From assembly GCA_030539275.1 (NCBI GenBank), contig JAUNSK010000025.1:1-59918 (forward strand): 59,918 nucleotides of DNA. The letters run 5' to 3'. The stretch comes from Oscillospiraceae bacterium. Its GTDB lineage: Bacteria; Bacillota; Clostridia; Oscillospirales; Ruminococcaceae. The notes below the pieces were generated by a model that did not search any database, had not been told where the DNA came from, and saw nothing but the letters and a program-made list of their open reading frames with translations. This document shows positions 16,697-27,014 of this stretch, piece after piece (position 1 is the first letter of the stretch; the number at the start of each line of letters is the position of its first letter). A program made the position numbers and the translations under genes.

Positions 16697-19600
16697 TTAT
16701 TTCTGATTATATAAAAATATTTCACGAAGACTCATAAGATCAAATATATCTGTTATTCCGTTTTCGTCAATATCAGCACCGGGAACTTCTTCAGGATCAG
16801 TTATGGACAAGAGCAGATACTGCTTGAGTTTTACTACATCAACAGCGCCTGCTGCATTATCCCCGTCGACATCTCCTTTTACAAACAATCTCCTGAATAT
16901 AAGGTTGTTATCATCTGCATATGTCTGGGCTGACGTATGACCGTAACCGTATATAGTAAAATTATTGTCTCTGCCGTATCCGTCAGCCTCTTTGACATAG
17001 TAATACGCAAAAGCCAGCTTATCAATACCTGTTACACTTAAAGGAATTGTAACAGTTTTAAGAGTAGTACAGTTTAAAAATGCACTGTTAGAAATATAGG
17101 TCACGCCTTCCGGAATATTTACATCAGTAAGTGAAGTGCAGTCCCTGAACAGTCCTGTGCTTATGACAGACATACCTTTCGGAATGCTGACAGACACAAG
17201 AGCTGAACAGTGTGCAAAGGCTTCATGTCCGATCGTGGCAACACCGTCAGGAAGAACAAGATTATTAAGGCTTATACAGTCTTCAAAAGCACCGGTGCCG
17301 ATTGAAGCAAGCCCATCAGGCAATTCAATGCTTCCAAGACTGCTGCAGCCGGAGAATACTTCAGGTTCTATTTCAGGCGCACTTTCCGGCCAGTTCACTG
17401 AGGTCAGGGAAGTACAGTTTTTAAAAGCAGCCTGACCGATTATGCTTGTTGTGTCAGGAATACTGACTGACGACAGCGAACTGCAGTCTGCAAACAAGTC
17501 TCTGGAGATTCCTTTTGTACCATCTGCAATAACTGCAGAGGTAATGCTTTTATCTGCACTTACTGCCCAGTTTCCGCAGTAGGTTATATTATCGGTAGTT
17601 CTTGTCAGGCTGTCACATTCATCAAATACACGATGTCCTATTGAGGTTACACTCTCAGGAATATTAAGAGCTGTTAAACTATAGCTGCCCTTAAAAGCAA
17701 TATTATCAATACTTTTGAGACCTTCAGGCAGAGAAACACTGCTCAGATCAAAACATCTGAAAAAAGCACCGGTACCGATATACTGAACATTCTGCGGAAC
17801 AGTAATGCTCTTAAGTCCTGTACACTGTGAAAATGCAGAATTTTCAATACTCATTAGTGAATCCGGAAGAGTTATTGATGTAAGCTCTCTGCAGAAGTAA
17901 AAAGCCATATCACCGATCACAAATACTCCGTCAGGAACCGTGTATGTATCAGTTGTAAGACATCTGCCTTTCGGGTAGTAAATCAGTATTCTTGAGTCTT
18001 TACTGAACAAAACTCCGTCTATATCTCTGTAGTAATTATTATCTGCTGAAACTGTTACCTGAGTAAGACCCATACACTCAGATATGGCATCAGATGCAAT
18101 ATAGCTTACACTGGCAGGAATGGTTAAACTTGTAAGATCAGAATCTGCTGACACAATATGCGATTCAAGTCGTGTAATACCGCTGGGAAGTCGGAATTCT
18201 TTAAGAGAATCACAGAAGAAAAATGCAGATTCTCCGATCTCAGTTACGCTGTCAGGAATAATAACAGATGTAAGTGAGCTGCAGCCGGAAAATGCACTGT
18301 CACCGATATATCTCACTCCGTCAGAAATAGTCAGGGAAGTCATAGCGGTGCATTGATCAAATGCACCTGTATCAATATACGTAACACTGCCCGGTATAGT
18401 TACACCCGTAAGTGAAGTACAGTCCGCAAATGCACCGTTGCCGATAAATGTTAATGTGTCAGGAATATCAAGACTGGCAAGATTGCTGCATCCTCTGAAA
18501 GTAATATCATCAATTGTGGTGAGCGAATCAGGTATGGTCAGGGAAGTGATCATAGTAAACTCAAAAGCACCCTGACCAATATAAGATAAACTTTCAGGCA
18601 GCTCAATTTCAGTAAATCTGCTGCATTCACAGAAAGCAAATTCTCCAACATACTCAAGTCTCTCAGGCAAGGAAAACTGAGCAAGTCCGCTGCACTCATA
18701 AAAAACACTGTTACCGATGTACTTAAGCGTCTTTGGAACAATTGCCTCCTTAAGACCGGTCTTGTCATCAAATAAATAATCAGCTAATCCAGTGGTATCA
18801 TCCCTTAATACGGCTGATTCAATATCATCGTCAGCGCTTATTGCCCATGTACCGGCATAACTGATTTTATTTTCTGTCTGTACTAAACTGCATCCTCCAA
18901 ACGCTTCGGCTCCGACACAGCGTACGCTGTCAGGAATATCAACGCTTGTAAGTGCAGAGCAGCGATTAAATGACCGCTCTGAAATTTCACAAACGCCTTC
19001 AGGAATGATTACAGAGGTAAGGGCAGAGCATTCTTCAAACATTCGCCAGCTAAGTGATTTAATATTTTCTGACAGCTTAACCGAAGCAAGACTGCAGCAG
19101 GCTCTGAATGCTGAATGGTATATATCTGTCACACTGTCAGGTACGGATATGTCCCTAAGAGAAGAACAGCCTTCAAAAGCCATACAGCCGATTATTTCAA
19201 GTGTGTCAGGAAGCTTCACAGAAGTCAGTGAAGAACAGAATTTGAATGCCTCATCTGCAATAGCTTTAGTACCATCAGCAATTTCAGCTTCAAAGATATC
19301 TCCTGATGAACCTACAGCCCAGTTGTCAACATATGAAACACCATCAGCGACTCTGATAAGTTTATCACATCCGGCAAATGAGGTGTTATCCATGCTTGTC
19401 ACGCTGTCAGGGATCCTCAAATCTGTAAGTTCACTGCAGCAGGAAAAAGCATACGAACTTATATATTTAAGTCCTTCTGGCAAACTGACAGATCTGAGAT
19501 TAATGCAGTTTCTGAAAGCAGAGGATTCTATATCATAAACACCTGACCCAATTGAAACCTCCGTCAGTCCTGTGCACCCGGAAAAAACGCTTCTGCTGAG

Positions 19601-19999
19601 GACACGCACTCCTTCAGGAACAGTAATGCCTGTAATTCCGGTACAGCCGCAAAAGGCATATTCACCGATAGATGTAACCGACGAAGGAATTGATACGGAC
19701 ACCAGACTGCCGCAGTTTTCAAATGCGCGCTCAGCAATAGCTGTAACTTTCAGACCGTTTACCTGTTCCGGAATTTCGATGCTTGTCTGATTTTCTGTAC
19801 AGTTACAGTGAGTTATAACAATGCTGTTATCCTGGATAATATATTCAAGTCCATTATCAGAGGGATATTCATCAGCCGAAACGATTTCGGGGGACATAAG
19901 GCTGCATTGAGACGGCAGAAGTGTCTGCAGACAAAATGTTCCTGTCATTGCTGCAGACAAAACTATAACACCTGTTAGTTTTCTGAGATTAAGTTTCAT
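16697..19999 (-). CDS. Secreted BspA-type leucine-rich-repeat protein with C-terminal dockerin
   Basis: The 1100-residue protein has a signal peptide (basic MKLNLRKLTG, then a hydrophobic stretch). About forty LRR_5/BspA-type repeats of roughly 23 residues follow (pattern: AFxxCxxLxxVxIPxxVxxIG), covering residues about 60-1015. The end is a type I dockerin with two calcium-loop repeats, GDVDGDNAAGAVD and ADIDENGITDIFD, each followed by a helix (LKQYLL, LREIFL). Dockerins bind cohesins on scaffoldins, so this protein should be displayed in or on a cellulosome-like complex. BspA repeats usually mediate adhesion to host or substrate proteins. Tandem repeats make the gene prone to recombination. 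No catalytic domain is present. Confidence 0.93.
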   Translation of the reverse strand: MKLNLRKLTGVIVLSAAMTGTFCLQTLLPSQCSLMSPEIVSADEYPSDNGLEYIIQDNSIVITHCNCTENQTSIEIPEQVNGLKVTAIAERAFENCGSLVSVSIPSSVTSIGEYAFCGCTGITGITVPEGVRVLSRSVFSGCTGLTEVSIGSGVYDIESSAFRNCINLRSVSLPEGLKYISSYAFSCCSELTDLRIPDSVTSMDNTSFAGCDKLIRVADGVSYVDNWAVGSSGDIFEAEIADGTKAIADEAFKFCSSLTSVKLPDTLEIIGCMAFEGCSSLRDISVPDSVTDIYHSAFRACCSLASVKLSENIKSLSWRMFEECSALTSVIIPEGVCEISERSFNRCSALTSVDIPDSVRCVGAEAFGGCSLVQTENKISYAGTWAISADDDIESAVLRDDTTGLADYLFDDKTGLKEAIVPKTLKYIGNSVFYECSGLAQFSLPERLEYVGEFAFCECSRFTEIELPESLSYIGQGAFEFTMITSLTIPDSLTTIDDITFRGCSNLASLDIPDTLTFIGNGAFADCTSLTGVTIPGSVTYIDTGAFDQCTAMTSLTISDGVRYIGDSAFSGCSSLTSVIIPDSVTEIGESAFFFCDSLKEFRLPSGITRLESHIVSADSDLTSLTIPASVSYIASDAISECMGLTQVTVSADNNYYRDIDGVLFSKDSRILIYYPKGRCLTTDTYTVPDGVFVIGDMAFYFCRELTSITLPDSLMSIENSAFSQCTGLKSITVPQNVQYIGTGAFFRCFDLSSVSLPEGLKSIDNIAFKGSYSLTALNIPESVTSIGHRVFDECDSLTRTTDNITYCGNWAVSADKSITSAVIADGTKGISRDLFADCSSLSSVSIPDTTSIIGQAAFKNCTSLTSVNWPESAPEIEPEVFSGCSSLGSIELPDGLASIGTGAFEDCISLNNLVLPDGVATIGHEAFAHCSALVSVSIPKGMSVISTGLFRDCTSLTDVNIPEGVTYISNSAFLNCTTLKTVTIPLSVTGIDKLAFAYYYVKEADGYGRDNNFTIYGYGHTSAQTYADDNNLIFRRLFVKGDVDGDNAAGAVDVVKLKQYLLLSITDPEEVPGADIDENGITDIFDLMSLREIFLYNQK

Positions 20000-20039
20000 T
20001 TTAATTTCTCCTTAAATATTTTGGTAATCCTGTATAATA

Positions 20040-20068
20040 ATTATATCTCAGGAAAAATTTCAAGTCAA
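20040..20068 (-). promoter_or_regulatory. Promoter of the LRR-dockerin gene
   Basis: On the minus strand TTGACT (20063-20068) and TATAAT (20040-20045) are 17 bp apart. AAGGAG lies just before the ATG at 19999. Confidence 0.75.
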
Positions 20069-20130
20069 CGAATAAATAAACATATTAAGAATGCAATATA
20101 CTGTTTCGAGCGATCATCATCAACTTTTAT

Positions 20131-21621
20131 CTAACCGATATAGATCCTCTGTGACGCTATATTATCCTGAAAAGCCTCATCATGCTCTACAAATATCATA
20201 GAGGGACTGAAAGTTGTCAGAAGCTGCTCTATCTGCATACGTGAAAATACATCAATAAAGTTAAGCGGCTCATCCCAGATATATAAATGAGCCTGCTGAC
20301 ACAAGCTTGATGCTATAAGCACTTTTTTTCTCTGTCCTGCACTGAAATCATCGATATCCTTTTCAAACTGTTCTCTTGAAAAATCAAGCTTTCTGAGAAT
20401 TGCTTTAAAAAGGCTCTCATCGATCTGCTGATTTTCAGCAAATTCCTTCAGATCTCCATGGAGGAAGGATGTGTCCTGTGCAACATAAGAAATAATGAGC
20501 TGGTTATTCATTATGATCTCTCCGCTGTGCGGGATATCCTGACCGCACAAAAGCTTGAGTATGCTTGATTTTCCGCATCCGTTTTTTCCGCATAAAGCTA
20601 AACGGTCACCCTGATTTATCTGAAAGCTAACATCAGTGCATACATTTTTCACTCCATAACTGACACACAGATCCCTGATGCTCACAAGCTCCCTGCTGTG
20701 AAATTTCAGAGGATGGATCTTCAGATCACTGATCCTTTCAGTATTTTTAAGAAGTCCGGATTTTTCATCGAGAGCTTTTTGCTGTCGTGCCTCGATCTGT
20801 TTGGAACGTGACATCATTTTCTTTGCTTTTCTGCCTTCCATCGGACGTCTTGTCAGACTCTTTTCTACTTTTACAGGATCAAAACCTATTTTTCTGCTCT
20901 CAGCTTTATCCGACCACTGAGAAGTCCTTTTTGCTGCCTCACTTAGTCGTCTTATATCCTTTTTCAGTTTATCATTTTCACTTTGCTCATAGCTGTCCTT
21001 AGCCTGTTTGTTTACAAACCATGAAGAAAAATTGCCTTTCTGAATCTCAATATCAGTAATGTTAATGGATAAAATATGATCCACACAGCTGTCAAGAAAG
21101 TTTCTGTCATGTGATACAAGAATAAATCCCTTTTTGGAATCAAGATATCTTCCGACGATCTGCCTTGCCTGAGTATCAAGATGATTTGTAGGTTCATCGA
21201 TAAGCAGAAAGTTATTTTCTCTTAAAAACAATGCTGCCAGCATGACTTTAGTCTGCTCACCGTTTGACAGTGTGTAAAATGGTCTGTATAGTACATCTTC
21301 ATTTACACTCAGCAGATTAAGCTCACGAATCAGCTGCCATCTCTGAATATCATCGCATATACCATCTGCAATTTCCTGAGTCATCAGCGTTTTATCCGGT
21401 ATATCAAATGGAAAATATTCAAAATCCACACCTGATGTTATAGTACCGGTATACTCAAGCTTACCCTGAAGCAGTTTCAGAAAAGTGGTTTTTCCTCGTC
21501 CGTTTCTTCCTGTAAATCCAAGCTTCCAGTCAGTATCTATCTGAAAGCTGACATTTTCAAATATATTATCATAACTTCCGTCATATCCGAAAGTGAGATT
21601 TGAAATATTTATCAGTGACAT
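20131..21621 (-). CDS. ABC-F ribosome-protection ATPase, Lsa-like
   Basis: The 496-residue soluble protein has two ABC domains and no membrane segment. Domain 1 has Walker A GRNGRGKT, signature LSNGEQTK and Walker B FLLIDEPTNHLD. Domain 2 has CGKNGCGKS, FSAGQRKK and LYIWDEPLNF. A basic interdomain linker (residues about 190-280) would reach the peptidyl-transferase centre. The opening, MSLINISNLTFGYDG..DTDWKLGF, closely matches Lsa-family proteins, which displace lincosamides, streptogramin A and pleuromutilins. The start is ATG 21621, 7 nt after GGAGG; a further in-frame ATG only 1 nt after that site is rejected. The second Walker B has LNF in place of TNH, as in several family members. The drug spectrum cannot be read from sequence. 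Confidence 0.92.
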   Translation of the reverse strand: MSLINISNLTFGYDGSYDNIFENVSFQIDTDWKLGFTGRNGRGKTTFLKLLQGKLEYTGTITSGVDFEYFPFDIPDKTLMTQEIADGICDDIQRWQLIRELNLLSVNEDVLYRPFYTLSNGEQTKVMLAALFLRENNFLLIDEPTNHLDTQARQIVGRYLDSKKGFILVSHDRNFLDSCVDHILSINITDIEIQKGNFSSWFVNKQAKDSYEQSENDKLKKDIRRLSEAAKRTSQWSDKAESRKIGFDPVKVEKSLTRRPMEGRKAKKMMSRSKQIEARQQKALDEKSGLLKNTERISDLKIHPLKFHSRELVSIRDLCVSYGVKNVCTDVSFQINQGDRLALCGKNGCGKSSILKLLCGQDIPHSGEIIMNNQLIISYVAQDTSFLHGDLKEFAENQQIDESLFKAILRKLDFSREQFEKDIDDFSAGQRKKVLIASSLCQQAHLYIWDEPLNFIDVFSRMQIEQLLTTFSPSMIFVEHDEAFQDNIASQRIYIG

Positions 21622-21633
21622 ATGCATTCCTCC

Positions 21634-21679
21634 AAAAATAAAAAGTGAGCCGCAGGAAAGCATCATCCTGCGGCTCACT
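21634..21679 (-). terminator. Attenuator terminator directly upstream of the ABC-F gene
   Basis: On the minus strand a perfect 14-bp stem pairs 21666-21679 with 21644-21657, followed by a run of Us interrupted once. It ends immediately before the ABC-F ribosome-binding site. The upstream segment 21742-21750 is perfectly complementary over 9 nt to the 3' half of the terminator (21652-21660) and can form an antiterminator. Confidence 0.85.
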
Positions 21680-21819
21680 GATTAATACTGATATCTACAA
21701 AAGGATACAGCATACCCGTGGCTCGTAAGGTAAATGCACAGCTTTCCTGCAATGAAATGACATAACAAAATAAAGGTATTGTTAGTACCTGAAAAAATAT
21801 TTTGTTATCAGTTTAATCA

Positions 21820-21840
21820 TTAGCAAGAAATTCTGCGCAT
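21820..21840 (-). CDS. Six-residue leader peptide MRRISC upstream of the ABC-F gene
   Basis: A short frame (ATG CGC AGA ATT TCT TGC TAA) follows a GAGGTGG ribosome-binding site on the minus strand. It lies between the promoter and the attenuator. Short leader frames of this kind couple ribosome stalling by antibiotics to read-through in ABC-F and erm genes. Translation is inferred from the ribosome-binding site and position. Confidence 0.65.
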   Translation of the reverse strand: MRRISC

Positions 21841-21871
21841 TCTTCCACCTCATATCCGATAAATTAAGTAA

Positions 21872-21900
21872 ATTATAACACACAGAGTTATTTTTGTAAA
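21872..21900 (-). promoter_or_regulatory. Promoter of the ABC-F leader transcript
   Basis: On the minus strand TTTACA (21895-21900) and TATAAT (21872-21877) have a 17-bp spacer. The predicted leader of about 245 nt holds the MRRISC frame, antiterminator and terminator. Confidence 0.75.
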
Positions 21901-21935
21901 GCATTAAACTCTGAAGTATGCAAAAATATTATATA

Positions 21936-24900
21936 CTAACTGATCTGTGACAGTATAAACGGATCCTTGATCTTTGTATCCTCAGCAAACAAGATGATTT
22001 TTGACATGATCTCTGCTGTTTTAGGATCCTCATCAATAAACGGCAGGAACAGCTTTCCTCTGTGCTGTGAATGTACAGGGAGCACATTTATCTGTGTACC
22101 GCCGAACTGATGGATTATACCGCTTCCCATATGAATGCTGTATCTGCCTTTTTTACCTTCTATTACTGCATGGTTCTTTTCAAATGTTACATTTGTAAGC
22201 CTGAACATTTCAAGTGTAAACTGTGCTATTGCGATTCTCATTTCAACTGTTGAATGGCTGGTCTCAGGATCAACAGTTCCGGCATGTGCCACGCTTACTG
22301 CAAGATCCACATCACGCATGACCTCACTGAATATTATATCAGGGACCTTATCAATTTCTACAGGCATGAATGTCTTTCTGTCAAAGAACTGAACATATTC
22401 CAGAGTCGGTGCTTCAATTTCACTTGGTGAGAACCAGTCTGCCATTGCATAAATGCATGCAATGATATTTTCCTTGTAGTATATCTTCTGCAGACCATTT
22501 TCGTAATCTGCTATCCAGCGTCGGGATTTAAGACATGCGACCGTTTTCTTTGGCTGGATCTGATTGCCTGCATACCTGAGTGATTTGTTAAGGTGCAGTT
22601 CTTCCTGCGTTTTTACATACAGTTCACGGAAGATCTGCTTGAACGGCTGACTTAACCTGTTGATGAAAACATATTCCTGATACTCGTGCCAGTGACCGTC
22701 TCTGTAAAGATCAAGCGGATGAGCAATTACTATTTCATCGCTGTCAGCAAGCACAGTTTTTCTGCCGTCAAAGCTAACAAGACATTTATCTTTAAGAAAT
22801 CCGATAACATCATTATGCTTATAGACAAGATTTTCTGTAAGCGGCCTGATCACAGGGTTTACACTAAGCTCGGTTATTTCACCGCACGTAAATGCTATTG
22901 CATCCTCCATTGACTGTTCAAGCATAAGTTTTGTTCTTGAATACTGATTTTTGAGGATACCCTGTGTTTCTTTGAGAGTAAGAATATATTCATTCTTTTT
23001 AAGTTTTGCGGGAACTGACCTGAGCTTTCTGTTGTTTTTGATACATTCTATTTCCGGCTTGCCGCTCATGTCAATATTTATTCTTACACTTACATCATCG
23101 ATCTCAACAGGCTCGAACTGCTGAGCCCTGTTTTGTACTATTTTTGATTCCATCTTCATTGTCAGACGGGTTACATCCGCATAGCCTGCATTTGAAGCGA
23201 GATTTGACAACGCTATATTCACTGCCGCTGCTTCACTTGCACGTCGCTGTGCACCAAACTGCTTGCTCTCCTTGAGAAACTGCTGTAAAAACTCATATCT
23301 CCTGGTCAGATCATCCTCTGAGGACAGTGGTATGAGTGAGTATGCCATAAGAGTATCTTTGTTTCTTTTCTTAATTATTTCTTCTCTTGTCTTAATGATA
23401 TCAAACTTGCCGCAGACAGCATCGGCATATTTTCTGGCTCTTGAATGCTTTGAACCGTCAGATATATACTTTGCGGCTTTATAAACTGCGTCAAATCTCT
23501 TTTGGCCAAGTTCTGTATATGCCTGTCTGAACCACTTGATATCAAACGCCCCGCCATTGAGTTCTTCCTCGGACAGAGGAGTATATTTTGCGATAATTGC
23601 CTTTGTAGTATTGTCAAAACGCTCATTCATATGGGCAATGAAATAGTAGCAGGCGGACTTGAAACCGTTCCATCCAAGATATTCACCGATAATATTCATC
23701 CATAATGAGTTATACATTGCCGTTTCAATAAGTCTCTGCTCTGATATATCAGTACTGCCTATAAGCTCACGAAGTTTATCAGCATTGTCATCGTCATTTG
23801 GTGCACATACTGAAAGCAGGTGACTGAGGCTGTCTTTCTTTGAAACGACACGTCCTCTGGATGAATTATAGTAAACATTAAAGTACTGTGATCTGTTGAG
23901 CGTTTCTTTTCCCAGTGCACTTAATATGGCTGCCAGTTTTTCAACGCCGAATACTCGCTTGATATCGTATATGTACTCCGATACAGGTGTCTGAGTATCA
24001 CCGCGGTGAAGTTCTACCCCAAGGATAATATCTGTAGTCTTCGCAAAGACCTGATCCCTTATTTTAATATATTGCTCACTGTATGATTCATTGTCCTTAA
24101 TATACTGCGATGAGATCTCTTTGAGACATGCAGATGGTCCCGCAAGCTCATAGAAAACCTTATACAGGAAGTTCTCATCAATGATACCGGCTGTATATGC
24201 CTTAAGATAATCTGAGTAAGACAGAAGAATACTTCTTATATCATAACTGGACGTATTATAAAGATTGTAACGTATGCAAAGGCTATACAGTATATCAAAC
24301 ACCTCTTTGCCGCAGTTCTGACTGAGAGCATAGTCAAAACTAAAATACGAAGTAAATAGTCTGAATACTGAACCCGAAAGAAGAGATGTCTGATAGTTAT
24401 ATCCGTAATCACTTTTATAATGATATATCATTTTGTCATCTGGTACCTGAGTTACTGCATAATTCATTACAACTTCAGAAATACTGAGCATCAGCGGCTT
24501 GTCACAGTATTCATTGAACAAGGCACTGGTAATAGTATAAATATGACGGAAGTATCTGAAACCTGACTTATAGATAAAGAAATCATTGCCGAAAAGATAT
24601 CTGAATTGTTTATCCCAGAACTCTGTCTGCTTTAATTCTGATTTTGCATTCAGGAAAACATACATTCTGACCAGAAGAGGGAATGACAGGTTTTCTTTTT
24701 TATAGAATTTCCGCCAGTGCTCAGCGAGATAAATACTGCCTTCAAGAGTATCATCACTATGTCTTCTCAGAGTATTGCATGCACCCAGAAGCTGGGCATC
24801 ACCAGAATACTGCTCAATGAACTGAGTATCCTTATGTTCTTCAATATAATTGTCGAGCTTCACAAGACACTGATAATAATCAGGAAGCTTTGTATCAGTA

Positions 24901-27014
24901 TGTGAAAATACAGCAGCAGCTTTTTCTGTTAAGCTTCCTTTCAGATTCTTTCCGACAGCTGCAGCAGGGAACACTTCATGATATTTTTTTATCTCTTCTG
25001 TAAGATCAGGCTTTGACGGAGTGTACTGTTTGTCAGGATCATAAAGGCCGTATCCTTTTTCGCTCAGCACATCAGCAGCTGATATGTCAGAGCTTATTTC
25101 ATCGATCAGTATTTTTTCCTTAGTTGTAGGATTCCTGATAAGACCTGTATATCCGCAGCATTTACTGAAGCATGCCTCTCTTGCTTTATCCTTCGATAGT
25201 GTAAGCATTATATCAAGCGCACCAGTACGCAGTTCTTCGGTTTTGCCGGAAGCCAGACGCTCTACAGTGGCTGAAAGCTCATTGTCATTCTGCTTATACA
25301 AAAGGGTAAAGACATGTGAACGTATATCTGAAGACCTGTACCTGAGCATCTGTTCAACAGCTGCGTACTCATCGGCCGTAAGATCAAGCAGTTTAGCAAT
25401 TTCAAATGCCGTATCCCTTGAATACTGTTCCCGGTCAGACAGCAGCTTTATGAGCATATTTCTCTGAACAGGCGTCTGAGGCTGCGTCAGAAGACAGAGA
25501 ATATATTGCCTTCTGCTGCCGTAATTAGATATATCTATCTCCTGGATATAAGTGCATATTTCATCACATTTATCATTGTCATCAAGTGCATTTGCAAGGA
25601 AACAGAGTCTGGTGATCAGGTCAGTTTTCTTAAGTGCAGTACTGTACCATGGGAATATGCACGGGGAAAATTCTATACTTTTATGCTTCATGTTTCTGAG
25701 GACACCAAGCAGGAGGTTATAGTGCTTTTGTGCTTCCTTTGTGCTGTCAAATACTTTAGTAAGATCACAGTGGCCTCTGTCCTTATAATTCTCAATCCTT
25801 CTGCCGTTTTCCATCGTGCAGACAGCATTGTAAACAATGCCTGTGTATCCATCCATATAACAAGGCATGTAGCAGGCGAGTATCTCCATGTCATCTCCGT
25901 AATTCTCAACAGCATATTTTGCAGTTTTTCTTTCAAGAGACGGCCACTCTATATTTCTCAGATAATACGAACATACAAGTATTCTGTTTTTAATGCCGGA
26001 TTCAAGAATAGATCTTATATTACCTGCTGCTGTCTTAACATTATAGAAGCCATAAGCCCATAATGCACAGTAAAGCTCTATACTGTCATCACTGCAGAGA
26101 TTTTCTTCTCTTCGCTTTTTGTCAGAAAGCGAAATATAGATCGTGTCAAGCAGCTTGTTGCTTATACGTTCCATACTCTGATCGTCAAATATCCCGGTCC
26201 ATGTTGCCGCAGCACGCTTTACAGATGAATATCTTATCAGATCATTTTTAATAATAACATCAAGAAGTGTTATAAATGCCTCCGGAGTTCCGCAGTCCAT
26301 ATTTTCACAGACTGCCTGTCTGACACCTTCCTGAAGTTTTGCAGCAAGCAGATAATCACCAAGCAGCTTATGGAGTTTTGAATTGCTGCTTCTGACTATA
26401 CCCCTTATCATAGCACTTGTAAGGGCACTTGTATTGTTGTCTCCGAGTATAATACTGCTCAGTACATTTTCAAGCTTTTCATTTCCGAGATCGAGTTCTG
26501 CTGCAATTATATTTGTCAGTCTGAATTGTGTATAGTATGTCTGAGCGCGAACTGAATACTCAAGCATTTCTTCAGACATATTACCGCTCACGATATCTTC
26601 TATACTGCACTTATATATGCCCGCTTCACGACAGTCCTTTATCATATTGAGGGCATTCTCCATATGCGGGGCATAATCATCGGTACGCACCGATCTTCTC
26701 ATGTAAGATGATGAATACTGCCATTTTGTCATATTGTCTATAGAGTATAAGAAGGCTTTTTTAAACTGCTCAGGTATGTAAAACTCTGTGATGCTTTTGT
26801 ATTTTCCTTTAAAAATATCGCTTGGAACGTTTATTACTTTGTTTTTCAGATCTTCACATATTTCATCTGTAAATCTGTACAGATCCATTCTCGAATCAAT
26901 GCTTCTTATCAGCTCCCAGGCATCAGTATCAAGTTTTTTCAATGCCTGCGCAGTTTCAGCCTCATACTGCTCCTTTATACTTTTGTATTCTTCTTCAGAC
27001 AATTTATAATCCAT
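21936..27014 (-). CDS. Giant DUF4132-type protein, unknown function
   Basis: The 1692-residue protein is predicted cytosolic, with no signal peptide or membrane segment. Most of it is helical and HEAT-repeat-like. The C-terminal 250 residues match my memory of the DUF4132 family: GIIHQFGGTQINVLPVHSQHRG and LPFIDEDPKTAEIMSKIILFAED. The start is ATG 27014, preceded by GGGAGG, and its A overlaps the TAA of the upstream partner gene. DUF4132 proteins are widespread, often in variable loci and linked to WGR domains, and their activity is not established. The tight coupling to the 139-residue gene suggests an obligate two-subunit complex. I see no catalytic motif I can name. Confidence 0.8.
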   Translation of the reverse strand: MDYKLSEEEYKSIKEQYEAETAQALKKLDTDAWELIRSIDSRMDLYRFTDEICEDLKNKVINVPSDIFKGKYKSITEFYIPEQFKKAFLYSIDNMTKWQYSSSYMRRSVRTDDYAPHMENALNMIKDCREAGIYKCSIEDIVSGNMSEEMLEYSVRAQTYYTQFRLTNIIAAELDLGNEKLENVLSSIILGDNNTSALTSAMIRGIVRSSNSKLHKLLGDYLLAAKLQEGVRQAVCENMDCGTPEAFITLLDVIIKNDLIRYSSVKRAAATWTGIFDDQSMERISNKLLDTIYISLSDKKRREENLCSDDSIELYCALWAYGFYNVKTAAGNIRSILESGIKNRILVCSYYLRNIEWPSLERKTAKYAVENYGDDMEILACYMPCYMDGYTGIVYNAVCTMENGRRIENYKDRGHCDLTKVFDSTKEAQKHYNLLLGVLRNMKHKSIEFSPCIFPWYSTALKKTDLITRLCFLANALDDNDKCDEICTYIQEIDISNYGSRRQYILCLLTQPQTPVQRNMLIKLLSDREQYSRDTAFEIAKLLDLTADEYAAVEQMLRYRSSDIRSHVFTLLYKQNDNELSATVERLASGKTEELRTGALDIMLTLSKDKAREACFSKCCGYTGLIRNPTTKEKILIDEISSDISAADVLSEKGYGLYDPDKQYTPSKPDLTEEIKKYHEVFPAAAVGKNLKGSLTEKAAAVFSHTDTKLPDYYQCLVKLDNYIEEHKDTQFIEQYSGDAQLLGACNTLRRHSDDTLEGSIYLAEHWRKFYKKENLSFPLLVRMYVFLNAKSELKQTEFWDKQFRYLFGNDFFIYKSGFRYFRHIYTITSALFNEYCDKPLMLSISEVVMNYAVTQVPDDKMIYHYKSDYGYNYQTSLLSGSVFRLFTSYFSFDYALSQNCGKEVFDILYSLCIRYNLYNTSSYDIRSILLSYSDYLKAYTAGIIDENFLYKVFYELAGPSACLKEISSQYIKDNESYSEQYIKIRDQVFAKTTDIILGVELHRGDTQTPVSEYIYDIKRVFGVEKLAAILSALGKETLNRSQYFNVYYNSSRGRVVSKKDSLSHLLSVCAPNDDDNADKLRELIGSTDISEQRLIETAMYNSLWMNIIGEYLGWNGFKSACYYFIAHMNERFDNTTKAIIAKYTPLSEEELNGGAFDIKWFRQAYTELGQKRFDAVYKAAKYISDGSKHSRARKYADAVCGKFDIIKTREEIIKKRNKDTLMAYSLIPLSSEDDLTRRYEFLQQFLKESKQFGAQRRASEAAAVNIALSNLASNAGYADVTRLTMKMESKIVQNRAQQFEPVEIDDVSVRINIDMSGKPEIECIKNNRKLRSVPAKLKKNEYILTLKETQGILKNQYSRTKLMLEQSMEDAIAFTCGEITELSVNPVIRPLTENLVYKHNDVIGFLKDKCLVSFDGRKTVLADSDEIVIAHPLDLYRDGHWHEYQEYVFINRLSQPFKQIFRELYVKTQEELHLNKSLRYAGNQIQPKKTVACLKSRRWIADYENGLQKIYYKENIIACIYAMADWFSPSEIEAPTLEYVQFFDRKTFMPVEIDKVPDIIFSEVMRDVDLAVSVAHAGTVDPETSHSTVEMRIAIAQFTLEMFRLTNVTFEKNHAVIEGKKGRYSIHMGSGIIHQFGGTQINVLPVHSQHRGKLFLPFIDEDPKTAEIMSKIILFAEDTKIKDPFILSQIS

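Noticed and set aside
17136-19790. Several plus-strand open frames opposite the LRR-dockerin gene
   Set aside because: They mirror the repeat structure of the real minus-strand gene, have no ribosome-binding sites and encode low-complexity repeats.
25506-26063. 185-codon plus-strand frame inside the DUF4132 gene
   Set aside because: It has no ribosome-binding site and lies wholly within a long, coupled minus-strand gene.
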